Of a stretch of 64,000 nt of DNA, positions 38,336 to 63,135 are shown one piece after another. The DNA lies in assembly GCA_026874595.1 (NCBI GenBank), contig CM049317.1, positions 46,586,401-46,650,400 of the forward strand. Reading direction: 5' to 3'. A program made the position numbers and the translations under genes. Under the pieces are notes generated by a model. It had not been told where the DNA came from. It was given only the letters and a program-made list of their open reading frames with translations, and searched no databases. Within the stretch, counting starts at the first letter, position 1. Each line of letters begins with the position of its first letter. This DNA comes from Sipunculus nudus. Lineage: Eukaryota; Annelida; Sipuncula; Golfingiida; Sipunculidae.

Positions 38336-38860
38336 GGTTTAGAAGTTTATCCATGACTTGTTTCGATTAATAGTAATATCCTGGTCAACTGAATTACAGA
38401 CTTATAAGTAAAAAATTCAAATACACTCACACATATACATGAGGGCTGTCCCTATTATCGTTGGGCTAATATATCTATATTTGGAGTAAGCATGCAAGGC
38501 TTTATTCTGTGTATCCAGTTTAAAATAAAACAAAATTATGCAAAGACTATGGAAACTATATATATATATATATTGTGTACATGCATGTGTTATGGATCAA
38601 AGAACACACTTCGAAATTATATGTTTGCAGAACAGTCATTAAACGTGTGAACACATATATATGATCGATCAGGTTCTCTCCATTTCAATATAAATAAATG
38701 CATTGATCAGTTTAAGAATATTCATTAAAAAGTGATCACTCAATTACTTGTTTCTCACATCACACAATATTTTTTTCTAAAGGACATATGGAAATGAAGA
38801 AAAACTTGATATCTTTGAAAGTCAACTTATTGTGTTCTTTTATTCTGGATTATTATTATC

Positions 38861-38938
<78 letters not shown>

Positions 38939-40239
38939 CTAGGTCGACGCAGCTGAAACTTTCTTGCTGCTTTCAGTTTCGTCTGACTATTGTCACACAT
39001 GCAGTGGGAACTAAATTAGACCTATGATTTCAAATGGAGTACCTTGAAGTCTATAGTGTTTAAATATAATCATATATATCATGGATTTCGGACTTGATCT
39101 GTTGAGACCTGTAGGGGTAACCCTGGGGCCTACAGTTCACGGATATCTTGAAAACATGCATGGGGTAGCTGAGTTTAAACTAACAGACTCTGCCTCACCT
39201 ATAAAGCACACATTTATATGTCTCGACAGTATGTATAATAAATAGTTATGTCCCTGTTGTGTCAGTTATATACAAGATATCGTTTGCAAACTGCATAGCA
39301 TGGTATATTCTAACGTTCACTTGATCACTATTTGTCCGGTCGTAAATAGGAAATGTGCAGGAGAAAACTCTAAGACCACTCCTATCAAGGCTATACACCA
39401 TATTATACCCGCTTCTGATAACCTGCACCCCCCCCCCCCCAGCTGAATAATTTTTTAGATATACGTTGATTAATTTCTTTTTCATTTTGGGTATTCAGTA
39501 CTCGTAAGATGAGCAGATATTAGTCTGTCGTTCCTCATGTTAAGACACTTAATTCTGATGTTACATGATTGTTGATCAATCACAAACTCCATATCGACTG
39601 GTAATGGTTCAACCTTAAAAATTACGGCCCCTGTCTAATGGCCATGGACCTTTAACCCTCAACTACTTTCTAGTTGAGTCTATAGGATTCATAACATTTT
39701 ATACTGGCCGTGAACGCTTAATTGCTAGCTTGTGCAGGTATAAAGTTTACTTAGACTATATACCCTGAATGCTGAATAGACCCGAGGTAGGTTTACAGTC
39801 AATTTGATGTGGTATATTGTTATCATATTTACCAGTTAACCATCTTGTTCATAATTTTGCACTTGAAGACCAGTTAGTTACATCCAAAATACCACCGAAT
39901 AAATGAAGACTGGCTTAACTATGTTGATATAAACAGATAACAGAAAACACATCCATGACAGGAGACCATTTAGTTTCACAGGCCACAGCAATAACATGCC
40001 TGAAGAGAGTTTGTAAATTAACAAGCTATAGACAAGGCTACGGTTTATTTCAGGTCCTACTTAATTACCACATATTTTATTTATAGATTCAAAGATTTGT
40101 TGATGCTCTATGAACGACTGAACATTTTGTAGTCTCTGACTGTACGAGTCTAAGAAAATTTAAAGAAAAAAGAGGGCCTTAATTGGGCCCCGATTCATAG
40201 TAACAAACTGCTTTCGGTCTTGATACACAGTCGTAGTTG

Positions 40240-40455
40240 CCGACAGGTGGCGTTGCGGTAGTCATTTGGAAAAATGGATTTATTTATTTGGGCAAATCTC
40301 TTGATTTATTTAGAAATAAAGAAAATGACCCTCCTTTAGACACACTTTGCAGCATTCTCGACAGCTGAAGATCAATAAAACGTGCATATCAAAGGCGTGG
40401 CCACAGAAGAGACCCGTGAAAATCCAATGTTACCAGTTTCACTTATAATATAGGT
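40240..40455 (+). repeat. Interspersed repeat family E, copy 2
   Basis: Diverged copy of 24830-25030, sharing 'GAAAATGACCCTCCTTTAGA', 'CACACTTTGC' and the closing 'TTATAATATAGGTATA'. Near its left end is 'AGGTGGCG', half of the palindrome found in families 2 and 3. Confidence 0.45.
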
Positions 40456-41458
40456 ATAGTGTGTTTTTACACGTAATTCTTGTGTTCCCCATGTTACTAT
40501 CGTCGTTTGCAAAAATGATTTTTAAAGTTCGGGCGTTACTCAGGAAAATTAAGCTACGTGTTAAACGTATTTCGTCTTTTCATTACCAAAACAGAATAGT
40601 TATCAAACGATTGAACACTTATAATCAAAGACTTGTATGGCTGATGAAATAGGGTTAACCCTTAGCAAAATTTTCCAGCCAATCGGCGACAGTCACTGAA
40701 GAATTAATGTGACGAGTCTCTCAGGGTATAGGCTACGTGGGGTTGACAGGTCAGTTAAAATGCTAAATTTTGTTAATGATGAAATGAATTGTCAATAACA
40801 CACGTTTGTGAGTAAATATGACAATGACCTATAGAGTAGTTAACAAAGTTTCTGATAATGTACATTTTATTATTTTAGTTGATGCTGAGATCTTAACGGC
40901 GTCTAAGTCACGATATTTTGTGGACAGTTTGCTGCCCGGGATTATACGATGACCAATAAATTGTTGTATACAGGCGTCGGCCACTTTCTTATATGTATAC
41001 ATAATACACCCAGGTCTGGTTTTATATTTCTGTTCAAACAATCTCTGGCACTTTAGGTAATTCTCAAAGTAAGCATAGATGTAAATATTCACCAACCAAC
41101 AGAGAGGTCTGATATTTGAATTCTAATCCTCCTTAAAACACAATCCCACTCGATCACTCTTCACTCGGAATCTAGTTAACAACAATAAATATTATAAACG
41201 GCCAAAGCTCCATATTGGTGACGTAAATGAATATAACCTCCACATTACCCAAGGGAGTATCACATCACCTTCACATTTACATTTAAAGAAACCAAGTGCA
41301 TCTATATACAGTCTATTTGGTAAATTCTTATTATCACACAAGTACCTGTTATAAGCCCATCTGTCAAATGTATTACGCATATGTTTGTAAATATGTTACC
41401 GGTAAACGAACTCTCTAGACTTTTATATTGTTATAGTAATAGTAGAGATGTTACTTAC

Positions 41459-41755
41459 ATGAGCGTGTCCTTTTCCAGCAGAGGATGTCTGGTTGATGTT
41501 CCGTGACAAACTTTCACAAAATGGTGTATTGTTCTGCTGAAATACCAACTCATCTAATGACTGGTTTACGTCATGTACGGGCGGACAGTTATACACGGAA
41601 ATGAAACCGTAGTCTAAATAATATATACTGTCTCGTCTTGGTTTGTAAGATTCCTGCACTTTGTAGGAACCCTCTGTAGAAGGCGGGTAGAGAGTTGTAT
41701 GCTCGTCTGCCGTCACATCCCCTCGCACTCTGTAACACTCGGACCTGCTCTATGT
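41459..41755 (-). CDS. Candidate coding exon of unknown gene
   Basis: An open stretch of about 99 codons after a stop, ending in a perfect donor (GTAAGT, 41458-41453) in phase 0. The peptide looks real: 'TTLYPPSTEGSYKVQESYK', 'RRDSIYYLDYGFISVYN' and 'VNQSLDELVFQQNNTPF', balanced in composition and free of repeats. There is no in-frame ATG, so it needs an upstream exon; a possible but pyrimidine-poor acceptor lies near 41750. Its phase does not fit the exon at 36857-37179 directly. No family recognised. Confidence 0.45.
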
Positions 41756-42239
41756 TTCTTATCACGTTTGAAAAGGGTGGATATGACGACGCTGCTTCGA
41801 TTATTTTGTATTGGCATAGTTAATGTTCGATTGCTTGGTGTTCGGGGTCAAGCTAATCAGGCTAATCATTGTTCTGAATCAAACATGAACCATTTTATGG
41901 TTTAACATGCCATCGTTAGGTCAAAATGATCAAATATATCCCAAACCCTGGTCGCTGTTTGTCATGTAAACTTTAATTCCCTCGAATGTTTGTTACGTTT
42001 TGTCCTGAAGCAACTCCGTTTACTCAAGAACTCCGCGGGCTGAATGTATAACTGTTCCCACCGACAGAGCTTGTTTGATCTATCTTGAAGTGAGCATTGC
42101 CACCCGTGGTAAGTTTATACACACAGAAATGTACATGTAATGAACTCGATTCTATAGAGGACTTACACTTTCAGATCACTTTATTTAGGCGCTCGACAAA
42201 TCCATTGGAGTCCGAAGTGTACTATTTATCTTGTCGTCA

Positions 42240-42645
42240 AGATCACATGAGGCCTTGTACCAGCATGGAGGGCCTGTTACATGAGGCCTTGTGCCAGCAT
42301 AGAGGGCCTTTTACACGAGGCCTTGTGTCAGCATGGAGGGCCTTTTGGGTCATCACGGAGGGGTTGTTACATGAGGTTTTGTGTCAGGATATAGGGTCTG
42401 TTACATGAGGACTTGTGTAAACAATGAGGGTCTGTTATAGGAGGCTTTGGGTAAGCGTGGAAGGCATGTTACATGAGGCCATGAGTCAGCACAGCTCGGG
42501 GTTGTTACACGAGGCTTTTTGTTAGCACTAAGGGCCTGTTGGCCCTGTTACACGAGGCTTTGTGCAGCATTGAGGGCCTATTACATGAGGCCTTTTGTCT
42601 GCATGGGGGGCCTGTTAACATGTTACATAAGGCCTTGGATATGAG
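42240..42645. repeat. Minisatellite with 'ACATGAGGCCTTGTG' units
   Basis: About ten diverged units of roughly 33-37 bp built from 'TTACATGAGGC.TTGTG', 'CAGCAT' and 'GAGGGCCTG'. Unit length and spacing drift, unlike the clean arrays elsewhere. Confidence 0.85.
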
Positions 42646-42779
42646 AATGACAGTACACCTGTGACAGCAGGGGTGCTCAAGTGTTGCATTATTAAAAAGG
42701 TTACCAAGGCAGGTCTGAAGTTACCAGAAGTTGGCTGCCTATGGCTTTACAACGCAATTGAATACAATAGGACCTCCAA

Positions 42780-43274
42780 ATAAAAATTCAATTTTTAGCC
42801 CACAGTTTGAGCTTTTATTTTCAAATTTCAGATATTAAAAGATCAAATCCTTATTTGTACATACAGTGAAAATCAAATCAATAGTGCTTTTTGGGAGAAA
42901 AATGTGTTATGGTCAAAGTTGGGCCAAAGTCAAGGTGCTGAATTTAAGATTATGCTAATAACTTAATAAAAATTACAAAATTCTGATAGGATTTCTGGTA
43001 TACAATTGAATCTAAATTATATCCTTGGAAATATAGTCTCTAGCTTCAACAATTATCTTTTAAGGTAAATGTATTTCCTGATTTTGACAATGTGCATTTT
43101 GTTTGAGCTCATAACTCCAACAAAAACTTGGGGTCATCCAACAGTATATAAAATTATGGTTTGATTGAGTCCAACAGTTTCAAAACAGGCCTTGTTTACG
43201 GCCGGCTGGCTGGATGACAGAAAAAAGGACCATCTCTATAGCTCAGTTGACACATAAAGAGCTGAGGTAAAAAT
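42780..43274 (-). mobile_element. Family A repeat, left-end fragment
   Basis: The text runs parallel to 51890-52625: 'ATTTCAGAT', 'GTGAAAATCAAATCAATAG', 'ATGCTAATAACTT', 'ATTGAATCT' and 'ATTTCCTGATTTT', ending 'AGGACCATCTCTATAGCTCAG', 'AGCTGAGGTAAAAA'. The right-hand hairpin is missing. Confidence 0.65.
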
Positions 43275-43306
43275 TCATAAAACAACAAAGTCCAAGTGCT
43301 TAAATG

Positions 43307-43312
43307 TTTATT
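43307..43312 (-). promoter_or_regulatory. Likely polyadenylation signal of the lifeguard gene
   Basis: AATAAA on the minus strand, just before the family A fragment. The stretch between it and the stop codon at 45993 shows no repeats or exons, fitting a 3' UTR of about 2.7 kb. Other AATAAA words could be used instead. Confidence 0.35.
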
Positions 43313-45992
43313 CCAATCTATAAACAGTGTACAGAAGTGCTAAGTTTGGTCATCTGTGACTGATGACCTCTTATGTTCATGAATAATTCATGAAGTACCA
43401 GGCATACACAAAGAGGAAGATAACAAAAACATGGACTTACAATAAATTAAAACCATAGTATAAAGTTAGAAATCAGACCTAAAGAAGTATTGATAAATAA
43501 AGCACAATCACTGTCTTCCATACAAAAATAAATTGTAAAAGCAATTGTAAAGCAACAGATTATCATCTTTACAGTCTGTAACAAAACTACATAACAATAA
43601 AGCATTAATCATAAATATGTTTTACCATAAATATCATAAAAGTGACTCACAAGTGTGGTATTATAACCCAAATACTTTAAATGTGATAAAGAAATAGCAA
43701 AAAAAAAACCAAAACATACAATTCAGATCATACCTGCTGCATGCAGGAAAACTCAAATCTCATGAAAAAAAAAATCAAGAACTTATACAATTCACATCAG
43801 AATTTCATTTGAAGTAAGGTGGGATAATGATAATTTTAAATAACCAAATTTCTAACAGTTTTTAAAAACCTGAATATTTTATCTATTTAAAGGGTCACAA
43901 CATCATTAAATAAAGAACTCTGTAATACATTCATTTCTCTAATGGTCTCATAAGATTTTGCTTTAATTTGGCCATTCTCCATCAGTACTGTCATCAACAG
44001 CATTCCTGTACACAAGTAAAACCTGTATATACGTGTAATAAACACCATATATTTGAATGCCTAGTATGATGGCTTTCTATTTTTTTTTACTTTCAAACAA
44101 CCTGTAAGCATCTTAAAAACACTTGCAATATGCACAAGAAGTTAGTGAATTGTTAAATATGACACCCTCTTAGCCAATATTATTTCCTTTTATGATGTAC
44201 CAGTACATCTCAGGAGACTCGGCTGACAATTGATCATCTGACAATTAGTGACCAAAATGCATCTGGGGAAAAAGAGAAAGTTAGTCAAAGATTAATAGTG
44301 AACGATATAATACAATTTGCCCTTACATCCAATATATTTCTATGATAACTGCACACCGTGACCAATATGTCAAAACCCAGAACCTCTTATATAGCCCATC
44401 CCTGTGATTACACAAAATTTGCTTAGACATGCCACAAAGTTCCTGAAATAAAAACTACTCATGGCACAATTTTCCCAGACTGAATTATTATTTTTTTTAG
44501 ATTATTGGTTATTAAAGACCATATTAGTTTCAAGGGAAAGGTCCTAGTTTTAAGAGCAGGATCGTTGATCCATATTAAATGGATGACTGAGTGAACAGAT
44601 GGACTTCTGGACGGGAATTATATGGACACCTTTGAGTGGGGGTATAACAAGATTAGAAGATGCTGACAGTATTATGTCTGCAGGAGTTACACTATTTTGA
44701 TTTTATGCTTTTATGATTTCATAGTTATTTATTCAGCAGACAACATGATAAAATTGTAATTTAAATATGTTAAAAAATAGCTTGCCACCAACCAGTCAGC
44801 TCAATATAGGTAAATGTGAACTAATTTAAGGTGATTAAAATTATATATAAATATCAACGGGTGGTTTCAATGTTTAACCTGCTAATTGGAGGACTGGATG
44901 GATCAATGGAAAATGACTAACCACTTGACTGAAATCAGATAAATCTACTATAAAACCAACCTGTGTTGGTCAGCAAATCTGAGAAGAAGCAGTACTTGTC
45001 TGATCTTTCATGTATCTGACTAATGCTGATCTTGATAGAACAAATAAGATCTTAATGACACTGGAATAAAAGGTGCTTGACTATGGCTACTGCGTTAGTG
45101 AGTATTATGATTGTCAGATTGTGCTTCAACATTTATTTTTTTGTGCATAAATCTGATTTCATCTCTGAATAAATACCAGTGGTCTAGATTTGGACGTAAT
45201 ATTTGCAGTATCATGCATGCCTTTACAGAGAGAAACAGATAAATCTATAAGTGTCATCACTTTTACTGATACTAGGGACCTGACATTAGTCTTTACCTTT
45301 GCAAACATTTCCATGAATAGATGGTTTCATCATTTTTTAAAGGCCCAGTGGCAGGGATTTACATATGAAGATGATCACATGATGGTTTAAGCTTAACCAA
45401 ACAAGCATGACAAACAGATTCAGTGCCCAAGAAGACCATAAATACATCACCATATATAAACATTGACTACAATAACACAGTGTTTCTGACCTTTATACAA
45501 ACATTTACAAGTCTCACTGTCACTCTACAAATATATCATATTAATTTACTATGGAAATCTGACTGTACATGTGAAACACAAACACATTATCCACAGTTTG
45601 ATGAAACCCATTGAGGTACAATATTAATTCTTCCCACTCTAACATAAATAGTTGCACACAACTTTAAATGAAATAATCTAATATGAAATTATCTAATTTA
45701 AAGTCATCTAATTTTCACTCTTTCTCCGCTGTGCAAGTACCAATTTTTGTGCACATTTTGTATATAGTTATGATTAAGGGACAAACCTAAATATATCTGG
45801 ATATATCTACAACAACAGACTTCAGGTGAATTATGACTGTGAGCTGTCTTGCTGACCTGACAGTGCTTGGTATACTGTTACAGGTCAGGTTAACCAGCCA
45901 CTGGGTTGCTGTATCAGCTCAAGTCTTTGGTAACACAGCAGGAACTGAAGAATGTCCGTACCACACCACCAGCAGTGCCTGCCTCGACTGAT

Positions 45993-58375
<12,383 letters not shown>

Positions 58376-59139
58376 CTGAAAAAAATAAAGAGAGTCAGCA
58401 CTTATCATTTCATGCTAGAAAGTTTGAAAGAGCATGGACTGCGACAGTTTTATAGGTCAACACAAAATATTTATTAGCTACTGTCCCCTGAATGCTAACT
58501 ACAGTCCCGATCAGAAACCATGTTTGCATGTTTTTCCTTCTAACTTTACATACATGTGGAGTACAAAAATGTTTGACCAAAAGGTTGCTGGAGCTATTCC
58601 ACCAACTGTCTTGGTAACAATTATATCTTACCTTGCATTTAATTTTTTTAGACAAAAAATCCAACATATGAATAAACAGTAAACGTCAGCTGCAACATAT
58701 TCATCACCAATAAACTGAGAAATAAACAAATCATTCCAGCTGATGATGTAAGATAATGAAAAGTCATACATAACCGACCTTTGTGATATCTTTATGACAT
58801 AACTATTGTCATATAAACAGCTCTCACAACCATAAAAATGGAGAAATGTACTGTTCAGCTGTGGCAGAAAGACATCATTTTCAGTCCAATGACATGAATA
58901 ATGCAACAAGGTTGAAAGTAAATAGCTTAAACCGGATATATCATTACTTTACACAAAATTGGCAGAACAACTGGAAATACGTTTTAGGACAAAAGATATT
59001 TGTAAGAGTATCCTTGACAAATTTTTGGTTTTTTTTTAGAGTTTTTTTTGTGGAGGTAACTGCCTTTATGTTCTCTTATCTTATTCTTCATCTAAGTATG
59101 CACCTTATCTGCACAGTTCCATTTGGGGTTGGGACTAAG
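58376..59139. other. Stretch upstream of the first visible lifeguard exon
   Basis: An intron or upstream DNA. Minus-strand donor-like words (for example near 58631) do not follow coding text of this family. No repeat recognised. Confidence 0.35.
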
Positions 59140-59395
59140 TGACAGGGCAGTAGCTCTCACTTCCTATCATAGTATTTTTGTATCCTGGTGACACCCAGGC
59201 CTGGTGTCTGCTGCACTCTTTTGTGAGTGACACACGGTTGCGGGGCACAGCGTTCCCATAAAGTATGCAGTGCACTCAACCTGGGTGGGGGTCGACCATG
59301 AAAATGTCACTGCCTCGCCTGAGATTTGAACCCACTACCTCCCAGCTTTGAGTCCTGTGCTCCACCCCCTGACCCACAGAAGCCATTTTACAAAG
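59140..59395 (-). mobile_element. tRNA-derived SINE, copy 2
   Basis: On the minus strand it starts 'ATGGCTTCTGTGGGTCAGGG' with A box 'GGTCAGGGGGTGGAGCAC' and a good B box 'GTGGGTTCAAATC'. The body holds 'CATGGTCGACCCCCACCCAG', 'TCACTCACAAAAGAGTGC' and 'CAGGCCTGGGTGTCACCAGG'. Collinear with 33950-34265, and better preserved at the B box. Confidence 0.78.
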
Positions 59396-59809
59396 TTATC
59401 ATCACAAAAAGCATGTTGACAAGGGCCCTGGGACAGACCATGGTGGATCTGACTCTTGGTGTGCTCAGACTCTGCTTTTGGCCCAAAGCTCCAAATATAT
59501 GGCTCACTCTGGGAGAACTGCATTCTTTTGTCAAAACCAGACTGTATGTCAAATTACAACTTCCCTGAATTGTAATTTGCACCCATCTTAAATGAAACGC
59601 AGATAGAAGGACAATGGATAAAGATCAGATACTAGCAAGTGCTAAGCATGACTGAAAGTCAGTCATAATGCTCCTTTAAAGTCAAAATGGAATTTATGGA
59701 ATATGTCTGCAATTAAACTGAACAGACAAGATCAGAAAATCTTATCTTACCCGTTATAACAATGTGGGGAAATATTTTAAAATACCCATCAGAATGAAGC
59801 TATATCCTG

Positions 59810-60060
59810 ACCAGTGGCGTATCCAGAAATTCAAGAAAAGTGGGGGGGGGGGGGCATTATGTTTGGTTGGTGGCTGATATGTGTTATTAAAACTAAGTTC
59901 TTAAAATGGCATTTTTATATATTATAACTACCTAACATTTCATTACATGAAAAATACAAATATGTTTTTTTATTTCCCCTTTATCACCAAGTTTTCCATA
60001 AATTGAATTATAGGTACATGGGGGAACGTATGGGCCCCCTCCCAAATTAAGATATTTTTT
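59810..60060 (+). repeat. CAGTGGCGTATCCAG-type repeat
   Basis: Begins 'CCAGTGGCGTATCCAGAAAT', has a G run at about 59844-59854 and ends in 'GGGCCCCCTCCC'. It is similar in build to the GGCGGATCCAGG fragments, but the ends could not be paired. Confidence 0.35.
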
Positions 60061-60369
60061 TTTTCAATATGCAATGTAAAGAGGACATTCTGAGTCACCT
60101 GTCACATAAAATATGAGGATTTTTTTCCCCTTAATTGATTTTGCATAATGTAGTACAGGGCAGGGTGGGGGTATATTAAACGTTTGGCGGGCTGTAATAT
60201 TTCTTCAAAATTAGGATATTAACTGGAAAGTAACATGTTGATGTTAAAGGCCAAAATGCGCATCTATGTTTATAACTTATAAACAATACCCTCTTTTAAA
60301 TGTAATTCTCATGGTAAAATAATTGTGAAAATGTTCAAGTATTATGTCAAACTTTTTACTGGCTCGTGT

Positions 60370-60560
60370 CGGCTCCTGTCTATACAGCGCATCAGACCCA
60401 GCAGAGCATGAGTTCATGTATCAGCCAAGGAGCTGTGAAAGTTTACACGGTCGACCCCAACCCAGGCTGATGTCTTTAGGCTAACAGGAAGGCTGTTCCT
60501 CACAGAAATGCAGTTTTGGGGGTTCCTTGGTATTAAGACCTGGCAGAGTGTAATAGCTTT
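60370..60560 (+). mobile_element. tRNA-derived SINE body, diverged copy 3
   Basis: Contains 'CACGGTCGACCCCAACCCAG', 'CTGTTCCTCACAGAAATGC', 'GGGGGTTCCTTGGTATTA' and 'GACCTGG' in the order of copies 1 and 2. The head is decayed ('GGCTCCTGTC', 'GAGCATGAGTTCATGTATC'). Confidence 0.55.
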
Positions 60561-60847
60561 CCCTCATTATAGAAATATTTGGATACTATCTTAATATGGA
60601 GTAAATCACAAAGCTGTTCATAAAAAATCCTCAACTTATTAATTGGAGGTAATAAACTGTGGATAATTTAACACAGGCCTACAGGCCTAATGCAAACCTG
60701 TGCATTGGGAAATAAACCAGGTATAATGCTTCAATGCTGGACCATTACTTCTCATGTATATGAACAATGCAGGTACTAAACATTTTGAATAGGAAACAAT
60801 TACACAAACATCACTGCTGAAATTCTGGCATGGGTGCACACAACACA

Positions 60848-62399
60848 ACTAGGGACCCATGGGTCTCAACGCTCAGCTGAATTTGTCTATAAGGATATTT
60901 TTAAAGAAATTTTTCAGAATGACAGTCCTGTGACCTTAACCAATGACCTTGTGACCAAAAAATCTTAGAACCTAATATCCTTGAACTTGCAGCATTAGTA
61001 TTATTGTAACAATCTTTTAAAAAGTGACCTTGACCTCTGACCAGATAACCTCAAATTCCAGGTTTCCTCACTTTGGGCAAGTAAGCCATGTATGAACGTT
61101 GGAGTTCAGGATGAAAAGTTTGATTTACAGCGCATCCACAATCTTTTTAAAGATGTGGTTTCTGTGACCTTTAACTTAGATCGCTGGACCCGGAAAATCA
61201 AAATAAATTTACTTATGTGGTTGGTCATTATTAAATCAAGTTTGAAGCCAGTCTGTCTATCCAAAGCAGAATTATCATCCATAAACTAATTTGTGAATGG
61301 ATGGGCCCTATGACCTTGACCTATGACCCAAAAATCAAACAGAATTTTCTCCTAGTGGCAGGTTAGCAATATCTTGAAGATGGAAGGTTTGTGATGAAAA
61401 GTTTGGCTTCAAATGCATACACATTCCTTTTAAAGAAATGGGTCCTGTGACTTTGACCTTTGACCGTTGGACCCCAAATCGACATGGTTCTTACTTTAGA
61501 AGTGGGCCATTTATAAGTTAAGTTTGAAACCAATATGTCAAACTAAACTGGAGTTATCATCTGGAAACTAATTTGTGAACAGATGGCCCCTGTGACCTTG
61601 ACCTTTGACCTTGTGACCCCAAATTAATTTATGCTCTCCCCATACTGGCAAGTCAGCTAAATGCGCAAGATGGAAAGTTTGGGATGAAAAGCTTGGCTTA
61701 CAATGCAGCCATAATCTTTTTAATTAAGTGAGTCCTGTGACCTTGAACATTGACCTCATGACCCCAAAATCATATAGGTTCTAGATTTAGTGTTGGGCCA
61801 TGTGTAAGTCAAGTTTGAAATCAATGTGCCAATCCAACCTGGAGTTATCATCTGGAAACAAATTTGTGTGGACAGATGGACTGACAGACAGACATACATA
61901 CAAACAGACAGACAAACAGGGTGATGGGGCATCCACTTGTGATCAATAAACACACCAGTTTTGGGACACCAGACGTAATCACAGCTGAGAAACTGACATG
62001 ATTGTAGTCATTTTATAGTAAATAAATAGAAAAAAATTCGTTAAAAAATACAGGTGGTGCCATCACGTTTCAGGAACTGACAAAACTAGTCGTAGCCAAT
62101 ATTCAAGGCAAGATTCATGACAAACCATGCATTAATTATAAAGATATAGGAGGTTTTGTATCAAATTTTTTACTGTTCTGGGGGGTACTTTTAAGCCCCA
62201 TAGCTCAAAGGATATAGGTCGCAGTGACCTAATGTCAGGTTTCCACTTAAATTTTTTATTGACCTCCCTGGATCTTCACTTAGATGTTACTAGGACATGC
62301 TTTTATGATTTGTGCCCTGCTAACGGACTGCCGGAAGCCCAGATGGACAGGAGCCATTCCTAAACATCAGTTGACTTACAGTCAGCTGAGCTAAAAATG
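60848..62399 (-). mobile_element. Family A Helentron-like element
   Basis: On the minus strand the left arm is TTTTTAGCTCAGCTGACT, loop GTA, AGTCAACTGATG (62399-62368). The right end is TCAGCTGAGCG, the hairpin GACCCATGGGTC and CCTAGTTG (60880-60846), so this copy has CTAG where sister copies have CTTG. The interior has about six units of roughly 140 bp with 'TGACCTTGACC' boxes; a perfect TGACCTTTGACCT is at 61599-61611, with variants near 60930, 61025, 61312, 61450 and 61740. Confidence 0.72.
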
Positions 62400-62625
62400 A
62401 TTGTAGCTGGCACCACCAGTCTTGTATATGACAAAGCTGTTCGATAGGTATAAATATGCCCAATTTCAGGATGACATATCAAATTCCTCTACAGAAATAA
62501 CCAGGCACATACACTGTGCAAAAGTCATTGTAGGTGGCGACACCTGTCTTGTGAATGATAAAGCCATCAAAGACACATAGACAGGTCATAATATCAGGCC
62601 AATACATCAAACTTACCTTGAGTCT
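62400..62625 (-). repeat. Fragment of family 3 internal units
   Basis: Directly after the family A element come 'GTAGCTGGCACCACCAGT', 'ATGACAAAGCTGTTCGATA' and 'GTAGGTGGCGACACCTGTC', matching the unit text at 52.9-53.9 kb. No termini. Confidence 0.5.
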
Positions 62626-62639
62626 GATGCATGGGGCTG

Positions 62640-62990
62640 ACCAGGCTTAGGTGAGAAAGGCAGTTGCCCCGAGTGAACTGTGACAAATTTGCTAGTTCAG
62701 GCTACTGCACTGAGTGAACTCATGACCTGCACCTGGCTAGACTGGGTGAACTTTTGACCTGTACCTGGCTGCACTGAGTGAACTCTTGACCTTTTGCCTA
62801 ATCTTATACAGTTGGCAGTCTGCCAAAGCTATAAATAGATTGGCTCCACATGCAGCCCTTGGGGGCATGACACCCATGAGGTGATGACATGGTGCCCATG
62901 AGGTGTTCACATGTCACCCATGAGGGGATCACATGCCTTGTGCTTGGCTGCACTGAATGAACTCTTGATCTATTGCCAAATCTGAAACAG
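62640..62990. repeat. Minisatellite with 'CTGCACTGAGTGAACTC' units
   Basis: About six diverged units built from 'CTGGCTGCACTGAGTGAACT' and 'TTGACCTGTACCTGG', interrupted near 62870-62935 by three short 'GCCCATGAGGTG.TCACATG' units. Confidence 0.75.
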
Positions 62991-63135
62991 TTGGCAGTTT
63001 CTTAACCTATTTAAATATACAGACACAATCTTGGCCTGTTGGTAAATCTGTTTACACATACTGAAAGACTTTGGCTAAAATGCTTTTTTTTTCAAGCTTA
63101 AATATTCATAAACTTTTTATCAAAATATCTAGATT

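Larger units (their letters stand above)
37180..41458. other. Stretch without a convincing exon
   Basis: Contains (TA)n at about 38009-38056 and 38866-38935, a C run at about 39429 and two interspersed repeat fragments listed separately. The minus-strand open frames at 39246-39485 and 40829-41095 have no convincing splice borders. If the exon at 41459 belongs to the gene ending at 32802, a linking exon of length 2 mod 3 must lie here; none was found. Confidence 0.35.

Noticed and set aside
39246-39485. Open frame on the minus strand as an exon of the hypothetical gene
   Set aside because: The only acceptor follows a poly-G run, no good donor exists, and the phase does not link the neighbouring exons.
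40829-41095. 88-codon minus-strand open frame
   Set aside because: No splice borders, no family resemblance, and AT-driven composition.
62600-62650. Donor-like GTAAGT on the minus strand as an upstream lifeguard exon
   Set aside because: The text before it does not resemble the lifeguard family and lies at the edge of repeat-derived DNA.
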